Positions 46,015-53,632 of a stretch of DNA of 64,000 nt are shown one piece after another. A model generated the notes under the pieces. That model was given only the letters and a program-made list of their open reading frames with translations, had not been told where the DNA came from and did no database searches. Every line of letters starts with the position of its first letter. Within the stretch, counting starts at the first letter, position 1. A program made the position numbers and the translations under genes. This stretch comes from CAYMND01 sp964465065 (GTDB taxonomy: Bacteria > Acidobacteriota > Aminicenantia > UBA2199), in the NCBI GenBank assembly GCA_964465065.1, contig CAYXHZ010000010.1, forward strand, positions 1 to 64,000. The letters are read 5' to 3'.

Positions 46015-47400
46015 ATGCGCAAGACAACGATTTTGATCGGGCTGGCGGCCTTGCTGCTGTCAGGCGGCTGTACCATGATCCCCAGGTACCAGCGCCCCGA
46101 CAGTCCGGTCCCGGCCAGTTTGCCCGGGACGCCGCTCACGGCCGATGCACCGGCGGGCGATCTCGCCTGGCAGAAATTCTTCACCGGCAAGAACCTGCAA
46201 TCGCTCATCGAACTGGCCCTCAGCCACAACCGCGACCTGCGCATCGCCGCTCTCAACGTCGAAAAGCTGCAGGCGGCCTACCGGATTCAGCGCGCCGGCC
46301 TGCTGCCCGGCCTGTCGGCCACGGCCGGCGCCGAGAATTATCGGGTGCCGGAGCGGATGACCTCCGATGACCAGGGCTACAATGTCGCCCAATACAGCAT
46401 CCGCGGCGCCGTGTCCTGGGAGATCGACCTCTTCGGCCGCCTGCGCAGCCTCCGGAAAAAGGCGCTCAACCAGTTTCTGGCCAGCGACCAGGCGCGCAAC
46501 GCCACCCGGATTTCCCTGCTGGCCGCCGTGGCCGACAGTTACCTCAACCTGGCCGCCGACCGGGAGATCCTCAAACTGGCCCAAGCCACCCTGGAGGCCC
46601 AGAAAGCCTCCTACGAACTGATCCGGCAGAGCCGGGACGCGGGCTTGAGTTCGGACCTGAGCCTGTACCAGTCCCAGAGCCAGGTGGAAGCCGCCCGGGC
46701 CGACGTGGCCCGCTACAGCGGTCTGGTGGCCCTGGACCGGAACGCCCTCAACCTGCTGGTCGGAACGGCGGTCGGCGACGAGCTTCTGCCGGACGGACTG
46801 ACCGCCATCACTGAACTGCAGGACATTTCGACCGGTCTTGAATCGGATATTCTGCTGCGCCGGCCCGACATCCGGGCCGCCGAGTTCCAGCTGCAAAGCG
46901 TCAACGCCAACATCGGCGCGGCCCGGGCGGCCTTCTTCCCGCGCATCTCCCTGACCGCCGCCATCGGCACGGTCGCCCCGGAGCTGTCCTCGCTGTTTGA
47001 AACCGGCACCGGATCCTGGACCTTCGCCCCGCAGATCGTCCAGCCGCTCTTCAACGGCGGTTCGCTGCTGGCCAACCTGAAAGCGGCCAAAGTGGACCGC
47101 GATATCGCCGTCGCCCAGTACGAAAAATCCATCCAGACCGCCTTCCGCGAAGTCAGCGACGCCCTGGCCCGGCGTACGGCGCTCGTCGAGCAGCTGGCGG
47201 CCCAGCAGTCGCTGGTCGAGGCCCTCGAGCGTAGCTACAATCTCTCCAGCGCCCGCTTCAACGAGGGGGTCGACAGCTACCTGGGCGTTCTGGTCAGCCA
47301 GCGTTCCTTTTACGACGGTCAACGGGCCCTGATCGCCACCCGGCTGGCCCGTCTGTCCAACCAGGTCGCCCTGTACAAGGTCCTGGGCGGAGGAATTTGA
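46015..47400 (+). CDS. RND outer-membrane channel lipoprotein (OprM/NodT family)
   Basis: 461 aa. The lipobox is clear ('LLLSGGC' with C at residue 20, then 'TMIPRYQRPDSPVP'). Two TolC-like repeats follow: 'WQKFFTGKNLQSLIELALSHNRDLRIAALNVEKLQAAYRIQRA' and 'LLRRPDIRAAEFQLQSVNANIGAARAAFFPRISLTAAIG'. It forms the trimeric outer-membrane exit of the pump. A short hairpin (CTGCCG-N5-CGGCAG, 47402-47418) lies 2 bp after the stop. Confidence 0.95.
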   Translation: MRKTTILIGLAALLLSGGCTMIPRYQRPDSPVPASLPGTPLTADAPAGDLAWQKFFTGKNLQSLIELALSHNRDLRIAALNVEKLQAAYRIQRAGLLPGLSATAGAENYRVPERMTSDDQGYNVAQYSIRGAVSWEIDLFGRLRSLRKKALNQFLASDQARNATRISLLAAVADSYLNLAADREILKLAQATLEAQKASYELIRQSRDAGLSSDLSLYQSQSQVEAARADVARYSGLVALDRNALNLLVGTAVGDELLPDGLTAITELQDISTGLESDILLRRPDIRAAEFQLQSVNANIGAARAAFFPRISLTAAIGTVAPELSSLFETGTGSWTFAPQIVQPLFNGGSLLANLKAAKVDRDIAVAQYEKSIQTAFREVSDALARRTALVEQLAAQQSLVEALERSYNLSSARFNEGVDSYLGVLVSQRSFYDGQRALIATRLARLSNQVALYKVLGGGI

Positions 47401-47426
47401 ACTGCCGCTCGCCGGCAGTATATAAT
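47397..47426 (+). promoter_or_regulatory. Sigma-70-type promoter of pgsA
   Basis: TTGAAC at 47397-47402, 18-bp spacer, TATAAT at 47421-47426. The ATG of pgsA is at 47436, so the leader would be only about 3 nt. The spacer contains the CTGCCG/CGGCAG hairpin, and the -35 overlaps the stop codon of the channel gene. Confidence 0.7.
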
Positions 47427-47435
47427 AAGAGATTC

Positions 47436-48017
47436 ATGAGCAAAGACAAAGCTGTCATCACTCCGGCCACCTGGATCACCATCGGCCGGTTAATTCTGGT
47501 TTTCCCGGTGCTGGTGCCCCTGCTGTCGGGGCACCCGCACGGGAACCTGATCAGTTTTTTCCTGTTCGGTCTGGCGGTGGCCAGCGACGCCGTCGACGGT
47601 TACGTCGCCCGCCGCTTCAACCATGTCAGCGCCCTGGGGAAATTTCTCGACCCGATCGCCGACAAGCTGCTGGTGTCCGGGCTTTTAGTCGTGCTTTGCC
47701 TGCAAGGCAGCGCATCCATATTCGCCTCCCTGCTCATCATTGTCCGGGAATTGCTGGTGACGGCCATCCGCTGGCAGGCGATGCGCAGGGAACAGTCCTT
47801 TTCGGCTTCGGCCATGGCCAAACTGAAAACCGACTGCCAGTGGCTGGGTATCGCCCTGCTGCTGCTCTTCAAGCACCTGCCGCAACCCGAACTGATGAAA
47901 GGCCTGGGCAACGCCTTCCTGTACCTGGCCGTACTTCTCGGGGTGTACTCGGCTGTCGGTTATTCCCGTTATTCTTTCGGCGACAAGCGACAGGACTCGC
48001 CGGTGCGACCGAGCTGA
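47436..48017 (+). CDS. pgsA: CDP-diacylglycerol--glycerol-3-phosphate 3-phosphatidyltransferase
   Basis: 193 aa; the ATG at 47436 removes 13 upstream codons that overlap the promoter. The CDP-alcohol phosphotransferase motif is complete: 'D-A-V-DG-YVAR' then 'G-KFLD-PIAD' (DGx2ARx8Gx3Dx3D). Membrane enzyme with about six helices that makes phosphatidylglycerophosphate, the first committed step to phosphatidylglycerol and cardiolipin. The last 49 bp overlap, in the convergent direction, the end of the ECF ATPase gene. Confidence 0.93.
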   Translation: MSKDKAVITPATWITIGRLILVFPVLVPLLSGHPHGNLISFFLFGLAVASDAVDGYVARRFNHVSALGKFLDPIADKLLVSGLLVVLCLQGSASIFASLLIIVRELLVTAIRWQAMRREQSFSASAMAKLKTDCQWLGIALLLLFKHLPQPELMKGLGNAFLYLAVLLGVYSAVGYSRYSFGDKRQDSPVRPS

Positions 48018-48739
48018 AGGCTCAACGGCACTTCCAGCCGATGGGCTTCGAGCAGATCCCGATCGGTCAGAATCTCGCGGGCCGGCCCGTCGGCGAATAT
48101 GCGGCCTTGATCCAGGATCAGCGCCCGGCTGCACAGTTGGCAGGCCAGTTCCATATCGTGAGTGGCGATGATTTTGGTCTGCGGCAAGGTACGCAGCAAC
48201 TCGATGAAATCGCGCCGACCGGCCGGATCCAGTCCGGCCGAGGGCTCGTCGAAGGCCAGCAGTTCGGGCTCCATGACCAGGACGCTCGCCAGGGCCGCCT
48301 TTTTCTGCTCACCGGGACTCAGCCGCAGCGGGGATGAAGTCCCGAGCTCCCGCAAAGCGAACAAATCCATGATGCGTTCCACGCTCCGCTGTACCTGGGA
48401 AGCGGGTATACCGGCGTTGAGCGGACCGAAGGCGATATCCTCGGCGACCGTGGGCAGAAACAACTGTTGCCGGGAATCCTGAAAGACCAGACCGATCCGG
48501 GAGCGAATCGTTTTTAGGTTGGCTCGAATCATTTCCAGGCCCAGGATGCGGATGGTGCCCCGGCCGCGCAGTATACCGTTCAAGTGCAGAAGCAGCGTGG
48601 ACTTCCCGGCGCCGTTGGGCCCGATCAGGGCCAGGCACTCGCCCCGGGCGACCGTCAGGTCTATCCCGTCGAGCGCTTTTTTTCCAGAATGGTAGGTAAA
48701 ACTGAGTCCGCGAATGTCCACGACCGGATCCGGCATCAC
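47969..48739 (-). CDS. ECF/CbiO-type ABC transporter ATPase
   Basis: 256 aa. Walker A 'GPNGAGKSTLL', Q-loop 'GLVFQDSRQQLFLPTV', signature 'LRLSPGEQKKAALA', Walker B 'LLAFDEPSAGLDPAG' and switch His in 'IIATHDMEL'. The Q-loop 'DSRQQLF' is typical of energy-coupling-factor ATPases. Only one ATPase gene is present, so it should work as a homodimer with the EcfT protein whose gene overlaps by 4 bp. It powers the substrate-binding membrane protein encoded at 50012-50542. Confidence 0.9.
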   Translation of the reverse strand: MMPDPVVDIRGLSFTYHSGKKALDGIDLTVARGECLALIGPNGAGKSTLLLHLNGILRGRGTIRILGLEMIRANLKTIRSRIGLVFQDSRQQLFLPTVAEDIAFGPLNAGIPASQVQRSVERIMDLFALRELGTSSPLRLSPGEQKKAALASVLVMEPELLAFDEPSAGLDPAGRRDFIELLRTLPQTKIIATHDMELACQLCSRALILDQGRIFADGPAREILTDRDLLEAHRLEVPLSLQLGRTGESCRLSPKE

Positions 48740-49431
48740 AACACCGCGATGGCCGCGCTGCCCAGCGCCAGCGAGAGGAGAAAACCGGCATCGCCGAGGG
48801 TAAAGGCCGGCTGGTGCCCGGCCGGCAGCCGGCCCTGGAAGCCTCGGGCGAGCATGGCATCATGAACGTGCAGGCTGCTTTCCAGCAGGCGTTCGAAAAA
48901 CAGGGGGAAGGCCGAGCCGAGACGCCGGGCCTGACGCCATTTCGGCAGATTACCGATGTTGCGCCCGACCCAGGCGCGCTGCATCCCGACCAGTTCCAGC
49001 CGCAGCTGACCGGAGAAGCGGTACCCCAGGGACAACACGACGGCTGCCGACTGAGGCAGACCCGCTTGCCGCAAGGCCTGCAGCATGCGCCCGGGTTCGA
49101 CGCTCTGGACGAACAGGGCCAGGGACAGAAAGGCCAGCGCGAATCTGGCCAGGAGCAGAAGAACCCGATGCAGCGCAGGTCCGGAAAAACCGGACTGGAA
49201 AAAGACGGCACCGGCCAGAATCGTCAGCATCGGAGCGCACAGCGCCAGGGTGCGCAGCCACAGGCGCCAGGACCGGCCGGCAAAGGGCAGCAGGGCCAAC
49301 AGCGCCACGGCGATTCCGAGCAGCCTTGTCCAGGCGGGTTGCGCCGCCGCTACGAACAGCCAGGCCTGAACGGTCAGAAAAGCGATCAACTTTGCCCGCG
49401 GATCCAGCCTGGCCAATGGATTCGGGTGCAT
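48736..49431 (-). CDS. ECF transporter transmembrane protein (EcfT/CbiQ family)
   Basis: 231 aa, about five membrane helices. Begins with the usual 'MHPNPLARLDPRAKLIAFL' and contains the coupling-helix motif 'AMLARGFQG' (A-R-G). Docks the ATPase to the S component. The MTase gene starts 3 bp upstream. Confidence 0.9.
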   Translation of the reverse strand: MHPNPLARLDPRAKLIAFLTVQAWLFVAAAQPAWTRLLGIAVALLALLPFAGRSWRLWLRTLALCAPMLTILAGAVFFQSGFSGPALHRVLLLLARFALAFLSLALFVQSVEPGRMLQALRQAGLPQSAAVVLSLGYRFSGQLRLELVGMQRAWVGRNIGNLPKWRQARRLGSAFPLFFERLLESSLHVHDAMLARGFQGRLPAGHQPAFTLGDAGFLLSLALGSAAIAVL

Positions 49432-49434
49432 GGC

Positions 49435-50025
49435 TCAGGCTCTGGCCCAGGCGATGAAGCGCTCGGCCTCGTCGATGATCTCGACCGCGGTAAAGCCTGC
49501 CGCCGTCAGCTGCCGGCGGAGGACTCCGTTCTCGGGCAGCAGGTCGTTCTTTACCGCCTCGCTGCCTCCGTGGTGCAGGGCCAGAGCCCGACGCCCCATC
49601 TGGTGGGCGATGATCAGCAATCCGTCGCCCCGGAGCACGCGATGGAATTCCCGGAACGCAATGGCCGGATCATCGATATGGGGCAGCACGGCCAGGGCGA
49701 TGACCTTGTCGAACTGTCCGTTTGCAAAGGTCAGCTTCATCGCATCGCCAAGCACGAAACCGACATTGTCCGGGTGGGGTTTCTGACGGGCGATTCCCAG
49801 CATGCCAGGTGCGAAATCCAGTTCGACCAGGCGCCCGCTCGACCCGATCTGCCCGCAGACGACCGGAATCAGGCGGCCGCTGCCGCAACCGATGTCGAGC
49901 ACCCGATCGCCCGCCTGCAGACGGAAATGCCGGGAAAAATCGACCAGGCATCGCAGCTCGACAGGATCGGCGTGGAAATCTTCCCAGGAGCCGGAAATGT
50001 CAGAAAAGAAATCACGCTTGTTCAT
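49435..50025 (-). CDS. Class I SAM-dependent methyltransferase within an ECF operon
   Basis: 196 aa, UbiE/Methyltransf_11-like: SAM motif I 'VLDIGCGSGRLIPVV', acidic residue in 'LVELDFAPGML', 'GDAMKLTFANGQFDKVIALAVLPHI' and 'EFHRVLRGDGLLIIAHQ'. The N-terminus 'FFSDISGSWEDFH' is common in methyltransferases of cofactor or metalloid metabolism. It lies between the S and T components of the transporter and overlaps the S-component gene by 14 bp, so it may act on the imported compound. The substrate is unknown. Confidence 0.85.
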   Translation of the reverse strand: MNKRDFFSDISGSWEDFHADPVELRCLVDFSRHFRLQAGDRVLDIGCGSGRLIPVVCGQIGSSGRLVELDFAPGMLGIARQKPHPDNVGFVLGDAMKLTFANGQFDKVIALAVLPHIDDPAIAFREFHRVLRGDGLLIIAHQMGRRALALHHGGSEAVKNDLLPENGVLRRQLTAAGFTAVEIIDEAERFIAWARA

Positions 50026-50542
50026 AGCGCTTCAGCAGCCTCTCTTTTCGATCCTGGAGTCTGGGGATGAACCAGGGCAGGGCGGCCATCATCAGGGCCA
50101 GGCCCGGCAAGCCGTGCAGCAGGGTCAGCCAGCTGAGCATGGTCGCCGGCAATTGCATGAATTCGGCGATAAGCCGGATCAGCACGAACAGCAGTACCCG
50201 GTCCAGAACCAGGATCACGGCCAGGGCCGCCCAGACCGGCAGCCGGAAGCGACGCTGCAGCGTATGCGGCAGGGCGGTGAACAACAGTCCTTCAGCCATC
50301 ATGATGAAGGCGATCGGCGGGTAGAACGGCGGCATTCCGGTCAGCAGAGCCGAAACCAGCGGCGCCGCCAGACCGCAGATCATGGCCAGGGGCGCAACGA
50401 CCAGGAATCCGGCCAGAGCCAGGGGGTAGAACATGGGCATGAACGCGCTGCCGAGTCCGAAAGCGTGGAAAACAACCGGAAAGGCCAGGGCGGCGGCCAG
50501 AAACAGACCGGCCAGAACGTAATCGAAGCTGGGGTATCTCAT
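50012..50542 (-). CDS. ECF transporter substrate-binding (S) component, probable
   Basis: 176 aa, five to six hydrophobic segments and a basic C-terminus ('LQDRKERLLKRYEQA'). Residues 'MPMFYPLALAGFLVVAPLAMICGLAAPLVSALLTGMPPFYPP' resemble the loop and helix pattern of ECF S components. Identified by membrane topology and by being first in an operon with EcfT and EcfA-type genes; the substrate class is not recognisable. Confidence 0.75.
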   Translation of the reverse strand: MRYPSFDYVLAGLFLAAALAFPVVFHAFGLGSAFMPMFYPLALAGFLVVAPLAMICGLAAPLVSALLTGMPPFYPPIAFIMMAEGLLFTALPHTLQRRFRLPVWAALAVILVLDRVLLFVLIRLIAEFMQLPATMLSWLTLLHGLPGLALMMAALPWFIPRLQDRKERLLKRYEQA

Positions 50543-50555
50543 CGGGCTCCATACA

Positions 50556-50581
50556 GGTTATACGAAGACGGGTTATACGAA
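50556..50581. repeat. Direct repeat upstream of the ECF operon
   Basis: GGTTATACGAA occurs twice (50556-50566 and 50571-50581), 15 bp apart centre to centre, 14-39 bp before the S-component start on the minus strand. It may be a regulator site or an incidental duplication in the leader. Confidence 0.4.
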
Positions 50582-50659
50582 AAAAAGATAACTAACACAG
50601 CCCCCCGGCTCTGTCAAGCGCCGGGCGGCGGCCCAACCTGATGGCCGGGCAACCAAATC

Positions 50660-50675
50660 GTTGCGCTTTTGCAAC
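50660..50675. promoter_or_regulatory. Enhancer-like inverted repeat upstream of the ORP locus
   Basis: GTTGC-gctttt-GCAAC, perfect 5-bp arms with a 6-bp spacer. The same arrangement recurs twice in front of 52863. It lies 157 bp upstream of a sigma-54-like promoter, the position expected of an activator binding site. The rest of 50543-50911 (369 bp) holds no gene I can support. Confidence 0.65.
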
Positions 50676-50829
50676 CCGTTCTCAGCCTGTGTCACCCATG
50701 ACGCTACGGTCGGGCCGACGCCGGATCCGCCGCCAACAGAGACAGATAAAAAATCACGACCTCATTCAGCACCGATATATCAACACAAAGCGCAGCTCGG
50801 AATCAAACGGACAAACGAAACCGGACATT

Positions 50830-50846
50830 TTGGAACTAAAAATGCT
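50830..50846 (+). promoter_or_regulatory. Sigma-54-type promoter of the DUF5320 gene
   Basis: TTGGAACTAAAAATGCT: GG at 50832-50833 and GC at 50844-50845, exactly ten bases apart as sigma-54 requires. The predicted start is about 50857, giving a leader of about 55 nt to the ATG at 50912. Confidence 0.6.
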
Positions 50847-50911
50847 CGGAAAATCGTGTTTTCGCAATACGCTGCTTGACAGCGACATGAGCGAATCAAA
50901 TGGAGGTTGAC

Positions 50912-51235
50912 ATGCCGAGAGGAGATCGAACGGGGCCCAATGGAATGGGTCCGATGACGGGCCGCAGGGCCGGAGTTTGTGCAGGGAATACGACCGCCGG
51001 CTTTGGCGGCGCGGGGTATGGCCGCGGGCCGGGACAGGGTACGGGCGGACGATTTTGTGGCCGTGGCTTTTGGGGTCGGCTGGGATTCGGCCGCAGCGCG
51101 GTCCCTTATTCGGTCCCGGACACCCAAAGCGAGAAATCAGTCCTCAACAATCAGGCTCAGGCCGTGCAGGCCGAGTTGGACCTGATCAAAAAGCGTCTGG
51201 AAGAGATTGACAAACAGGATAATCCCCAAACCTGA
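50912..51235 (+). CDS. DUF5320-family small Gly/Arg-rich protein
   Basis: 107 aa; ATG at 50912 with GGAGG 5-6 nt upstream. The N-terminus 'MPRGDRTGPNGMGPMTGRRAG' is the DUF5320 signature; a Gly-rich middle with two Cys (about residues 23 and 48) is followed by a C-terminal coiled coil ('NNQAQAVQAELDLIKKRLEEI'). DUF5320 proteins are regular partners of NifX/ORP and MinD-ferredoxin genes in anaerobes; the molecular role is unknown. Confidence 0.85.
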   Translation: MPRGDRTGPNGMGPMTGRRAGVCAGNTTAGFGGAGYGRGPGQGTGGRFCGRGFWGRLGFGRSAVPYSVPDTQSEKSVLNNQAQAVQAELDLIKKRLEEIDKQDNPQT

Positions 51236-51309
51236 TTGCCGTTTACGGAGAGGAGATTTCATGACATAACTCTCCTTGTCGGAGTTTGGGCCATTGCCAG
51301 GGAACGGTG

Positions 51310-51315
51310 TATAAT
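51310..51315 (+). promoter_or_regulatory. -10 element of the sigma-54 activator gene
   Basis: A perfect TATAAT ends 6 nt before the ATG at 51322. The best -35 is poor (TTGGGC, 51286-51291, 18-bp spacer). Transcription would start at about the A of the ATG, which suggests a leaderless message. Confidence 0.5.
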
Positions 51316-51321
51316 CGGGGC

Positions 51322-52674
51322 ATGAGCAAACGGCCGGCAATCATCGGACCTCAGACCGAAGCCATTCTGGAGAGCATCTCCGACGGAGTGTTCACCGTGG
51401 ACGCGGACTGGCGCATCAGCTCCTTCAACCGCGCCGCCGAGGCGATCACCGGCATCACCCGGGAGGAAGCCCTGGGCCGCAGCTGCTGCGACGTCTTCCG
51501 CTCCAGCATGTGCGAAAGCCGTTGCCCGCTGCGAAAGACCCTCAAGACCGGCAAGCCGGCGGTCAACCAGAGCGGCTTCATCGTCCGCGCCGACGGCCGG
51601 CAGATCCCGGTCAGCGTTTCCACGGCCGTGCTCAGGGACCGCAACGGCACCGTCATCGGCGGTGCGGAAACCTTCCGCGACCTCAGCGAAATCCAGCGCC
51701 TCAAGTCCCAGCTCGACGACCGCTACCGCTTCGGCGAATGGGGCAGTCGCAGCCCGGCCATGAAACGGGTCTTCGAACTAGCCGCCGCGGTGGCCGGCAG
51801 CGGCAGCTCGGTGCTGATCACCGGCGAGACCGGCACCGGCAAGGAACTGATGGCCCGGACAATCCACGGCATGGGCGACCGCGCCCGCAAGCCGTTCATC
51901 GCCGTCAATTGCGGCGCCCTGCCGGACACCCTGCTGGAATCGGAACTGTTCGGGTACAAAAAAGGCGCCTTCACCGGTGCCGACCGCGACAAACCGGGCC
52001 GTTTCGAACTGGCCCGGGGCGGCAGCCTGTTTCTGGACGAAATCGGCGAGATCAGCCCGGCCATGCAAGTCCGCCTGCTGCGCGTACTGCAGGAACGCGA
52101 ATTCGAACCGCTGGGCGCCACCCGCAGCGTCCCGGCGGACGTGCGCATCATCGCCGCCACCAATCGCAAACTCGACGAACAGGTCAAAGAAGGGCGGTTC
52201 CGTCAGGATCTGTATTTCCGCATCCATGTCATCAACATCGAACTGCCCCCCCTGCGGGAACGCCAGGAAGACATCCCGCTGCTGATCAGCCACTTCATCA
52301 ACCGCTACAACAGCCGCCTGGGACGCTCGATCACCGGAGTCAGTCCGGAAGCGCTGGCCTTGATGATGGAACATCCCTGGCCGGGCAACATCCGCGAGTT
52401 GGAAAACGTCATCGAGCGGAGTTTCGTCCTCTGCTCCGGCCAGACGATCGGCATCGAACACCTGCCGGAATCCTTGTGCCCAGCCGCCGGAAGCGTGCAG
52501 GCCGCCTTCGCCAAACCGATTCACAGCGCTCGCGATCGGGCCGAAATCCAGTCGATCCGGCAGGCCCTGGAACGGAATCGGCACAACCATACGGCCGCCG
52601 CCCGGGAACTCGGCATCCACAAGACCACCCTGTACCGCAAGTTGAAGCGTCTGAAGATCCCTGACTTGACCTGA
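51322..52674 (+). CDS. Sigma-54-dependent transcriptional activator (PAS-AAA-Fis) of the ORP operon
   Basis: 450 aa. Residues 10-120 are a PAS domain with a Cys group: 'GRSCCDVFRSSMCESRCPLRKTL' (four Cys within 17 residues, possible metal or redox sensing). The AAA+ domain has Walker A 'GETGTGKELMA', the sigma-54-contacting 'ELFGYKKGAFTGA' (GAFTGA) and Walker B 'GGSLFLDEIGE'. The C-terminus is a Fis-type HTH ('IRQALERNRHNHTAAARELGIHKTTLYRKLKRL'). In Desulfovibrio vulgaris the ORP genes are controlled by sigma-54 and a cognate activator (DVU2106). Here the activator gene sits inside the locus, between two candidate sigma-54 promoters. Confidence 0.92.
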   Translation: MSKRPAIIGPQTEAILESISDGVFTVDADWRISSFNRAAEAITGITREEALGRSCCDVFRSSMCESRCPLRKTLKTGKPAVNQSGFIVRADGRQIPVSVSTAVLRDRNGTVIGGAETFRDLSEIQRLKSQLDDRYRFGEWGSRSPAMKRVFELAAAVAGSGSSVLITGETGTGKELMARTIHGMGDRARKPFIAVNCGALPDTLLESELFGYKKGAFTGADRDKPGRFELARGGSLFLDEIGEISPAMQVRLLRVLQEREFEPLGATRSVPADVRIIAATNRKLDEQVKEGRFRQDLYFRIHVINIELPPLRERQEDIPLLISHFINRYNSRLGRSITGVSPEALALMMEHPWPGNIRELENVIERSFVLCSGQTIGIEHLPESLCPAAGSVQAAFAKPIHSARDRAEIQSIRQALERNRHNHTAAARELGIHKTTLYRKLKRLKIPDLT

Positions 52675-52701
52675 CATCGAGCCGGTCCCGGCCCTCCGCC
52701 A

Positions 52702-52748
52702 GCTGCAAAAATGCAACTCGCGCCACCAAAGCGTTGCACACATGCAGC
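52702..52748. promoter_or_regulatory. Pair of enhancer-like sites for the sigma-54 activator
   Basis: GCTGC-aaaaat-GCAAC at 52702-52717 and GTTGC-acacat-GCAGC at 52733-52748. Centres are 31 bp apart, about three helical turns, so two activator dimers would bind the same DNA face. The same 5-6-5 plan occurs at 50660-50675. The sites end 86 bp before the sigma-54 promoter. Confidence 0.7.
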
Positions 52749-52833
52749 GCTCGCTCGCCAAGCACGAAGCGCCGATTCCTCCGCTATGGGCCTGGGACGT
52801 ACTTCGCCGCGTACACTTCAGCTGACACACTGG

Positions 52834-52850
52834 TTGGCAATCATATTGCA
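52834..52850 (+). promoter_or_regulatory. Sigma-54-type promoter of the NifX/ORP-MinD-Mrp genes
   Basis: TTGGCAATCATATTGCA: GG at 52836-52837 and GC at 52848-52849, ten bases between; close to the TTGGCA...TTGC(A/T) consensus. The predicted start, about 52861, is only 2 nt before the ATG at 52863. Confidence 0.8.
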
Positions 52851-52862
52851 TCATAAGTACTG

Positions 52863-53270
52863 ATGAAAACCGCTCTATCCGTTGCCGGCAACCGTCTGGC
52901 TCCCCTGTTCGATGTTTCCCGCCATCTGCTCGTTGTGGAGTGGCGGGACGGCAAAGAAAGCGCCCGAGCGGAATGCTGCCCGGCAGCGACCGCCTGGGCC
53001 GTACTGGCCGAACTGAAGCGACTGGGTGTCGCCCAACTGGTCTGCGGCGCCATATCGAGACCTATGCAGCAAGCCGCCATGGCCATGGACATCGAAGTAT
53101 TCGGTTTTCTGACCGGCGAATCGGAAGCCGTGATCGACGCCCTGATCCATGGCCAACTGGACCGGGCGGAACTGCGCATGCCCGGTTGCCGGGCTTGCAG
53201 ACGGGGTCGAAGGCGGCGCTGCCAGGATGCCTGGCAGCCAGAACAGCCTATCAAGGAGACAGATAAATGA
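52863..53270 (+). CDS. NifX/NifB-type (dinitrogenase iron-molybdenum cofactor-like) protein
   Basis: 135 aa. The fold start 'ALSVAGNRLAPLFDVSRHLLVVEWRDG' corresponds to the NifX/MTH1175 pattern (I-A-V...-P-x-F-D-x-a); 'LKRLGVAQLVCGAISRPMQQAAMAMDIEVFGFLTG' is the second half of the fold. The C-terminus departs from the family: Cys/Arg-rich 'PGCRACRRGRRRRC'. Proteins of this class carry metal clusters, such as the Mo-Cu cluster of the Desulfovibrio orange protein. Coupled to the next gene by ATGA. Confidence 0.82.
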   Translation: MKTALSVAGNRLAPLFDVSRHLLVVEWRDGKESARAECCPAATAWAVLAELKRLGVAQLVCGAISRPMQQAAMAMDIEVFGFLTGESEAVIDALIHGQLDRAELRMPGCRACRRGRRRRCQDAWQPEQPIKETDK

Positions 53271-53632
53271 AAATAGCCATCAGCAGTATGGGACGGAACA
53301 TGGAATCCGCCCTGGATCCCCGTTTCGGTCGTGCCAAACAGTTCATCCTCTTCGATCTGGAGCGGGGTGCCTTCGAAATCCTGGACAATCAGGTCAACCT
53401 GCAGGCCGCTCAGGGAGCAGGAATCCAGGCCGCCCAGCAGATCATCCGCTCCGGCAGCGCCGTTCTGATCACCGGCAACTGCGGCCCTAAAGCCTATCAG
53501 GTTCTCAGTGCCAGCGGGGTCCGGGTGTACACAACCAGCCAGGCGAAAACGGTCATGGAGGCGCTGGCCCTGTTCAACGCCGGAAAACTGACCGAAAGCA
53601 ATTCGGCCAACGTGGAAGGGCATTGGCTGTGA
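53267..53632 (+). CDS. NifX/ORP-family metal-cluster protein
   Basis: 121 aa, the size of the orange protein/MTH1175 family. Pattern: 'KIAISSMGRNMESALDPRFGRAKQFILFDLERGAFEILDN', 'AAQGAGIQAAQQIIRSGSAVLITGNCGPKAYQVLSASGVRVY', ending 'KTVMEALALFNAGKL'. AAGGAG precedes the ATG. Predicted to hold a sulfide-bridged metal cluster and to interact with the MinD/Mrp ATPases that follow. The best candidate here for an ORP orthologue. Confidence 0.88.
   Translation: MKIAISSMGRNMESALDPRFGRAKQFILFDLERGAFEILDNQVNLQAAQGAGIQAAQQIIRSGSAVLITGNCGPKAYQVLSASGVRVYTTSQAKTVMEALALFNAGKLTESNSANVEGHWL

Noticed and set aside
41607..46256. 1549-codon minus-strand frame opposite the RND adaptor and pump
   Set aside because: Remarkably long, but His/Gln/Gly-rich low-complexity translation is what results from reading the RND genes backwards; there is no ribosome site or domain.
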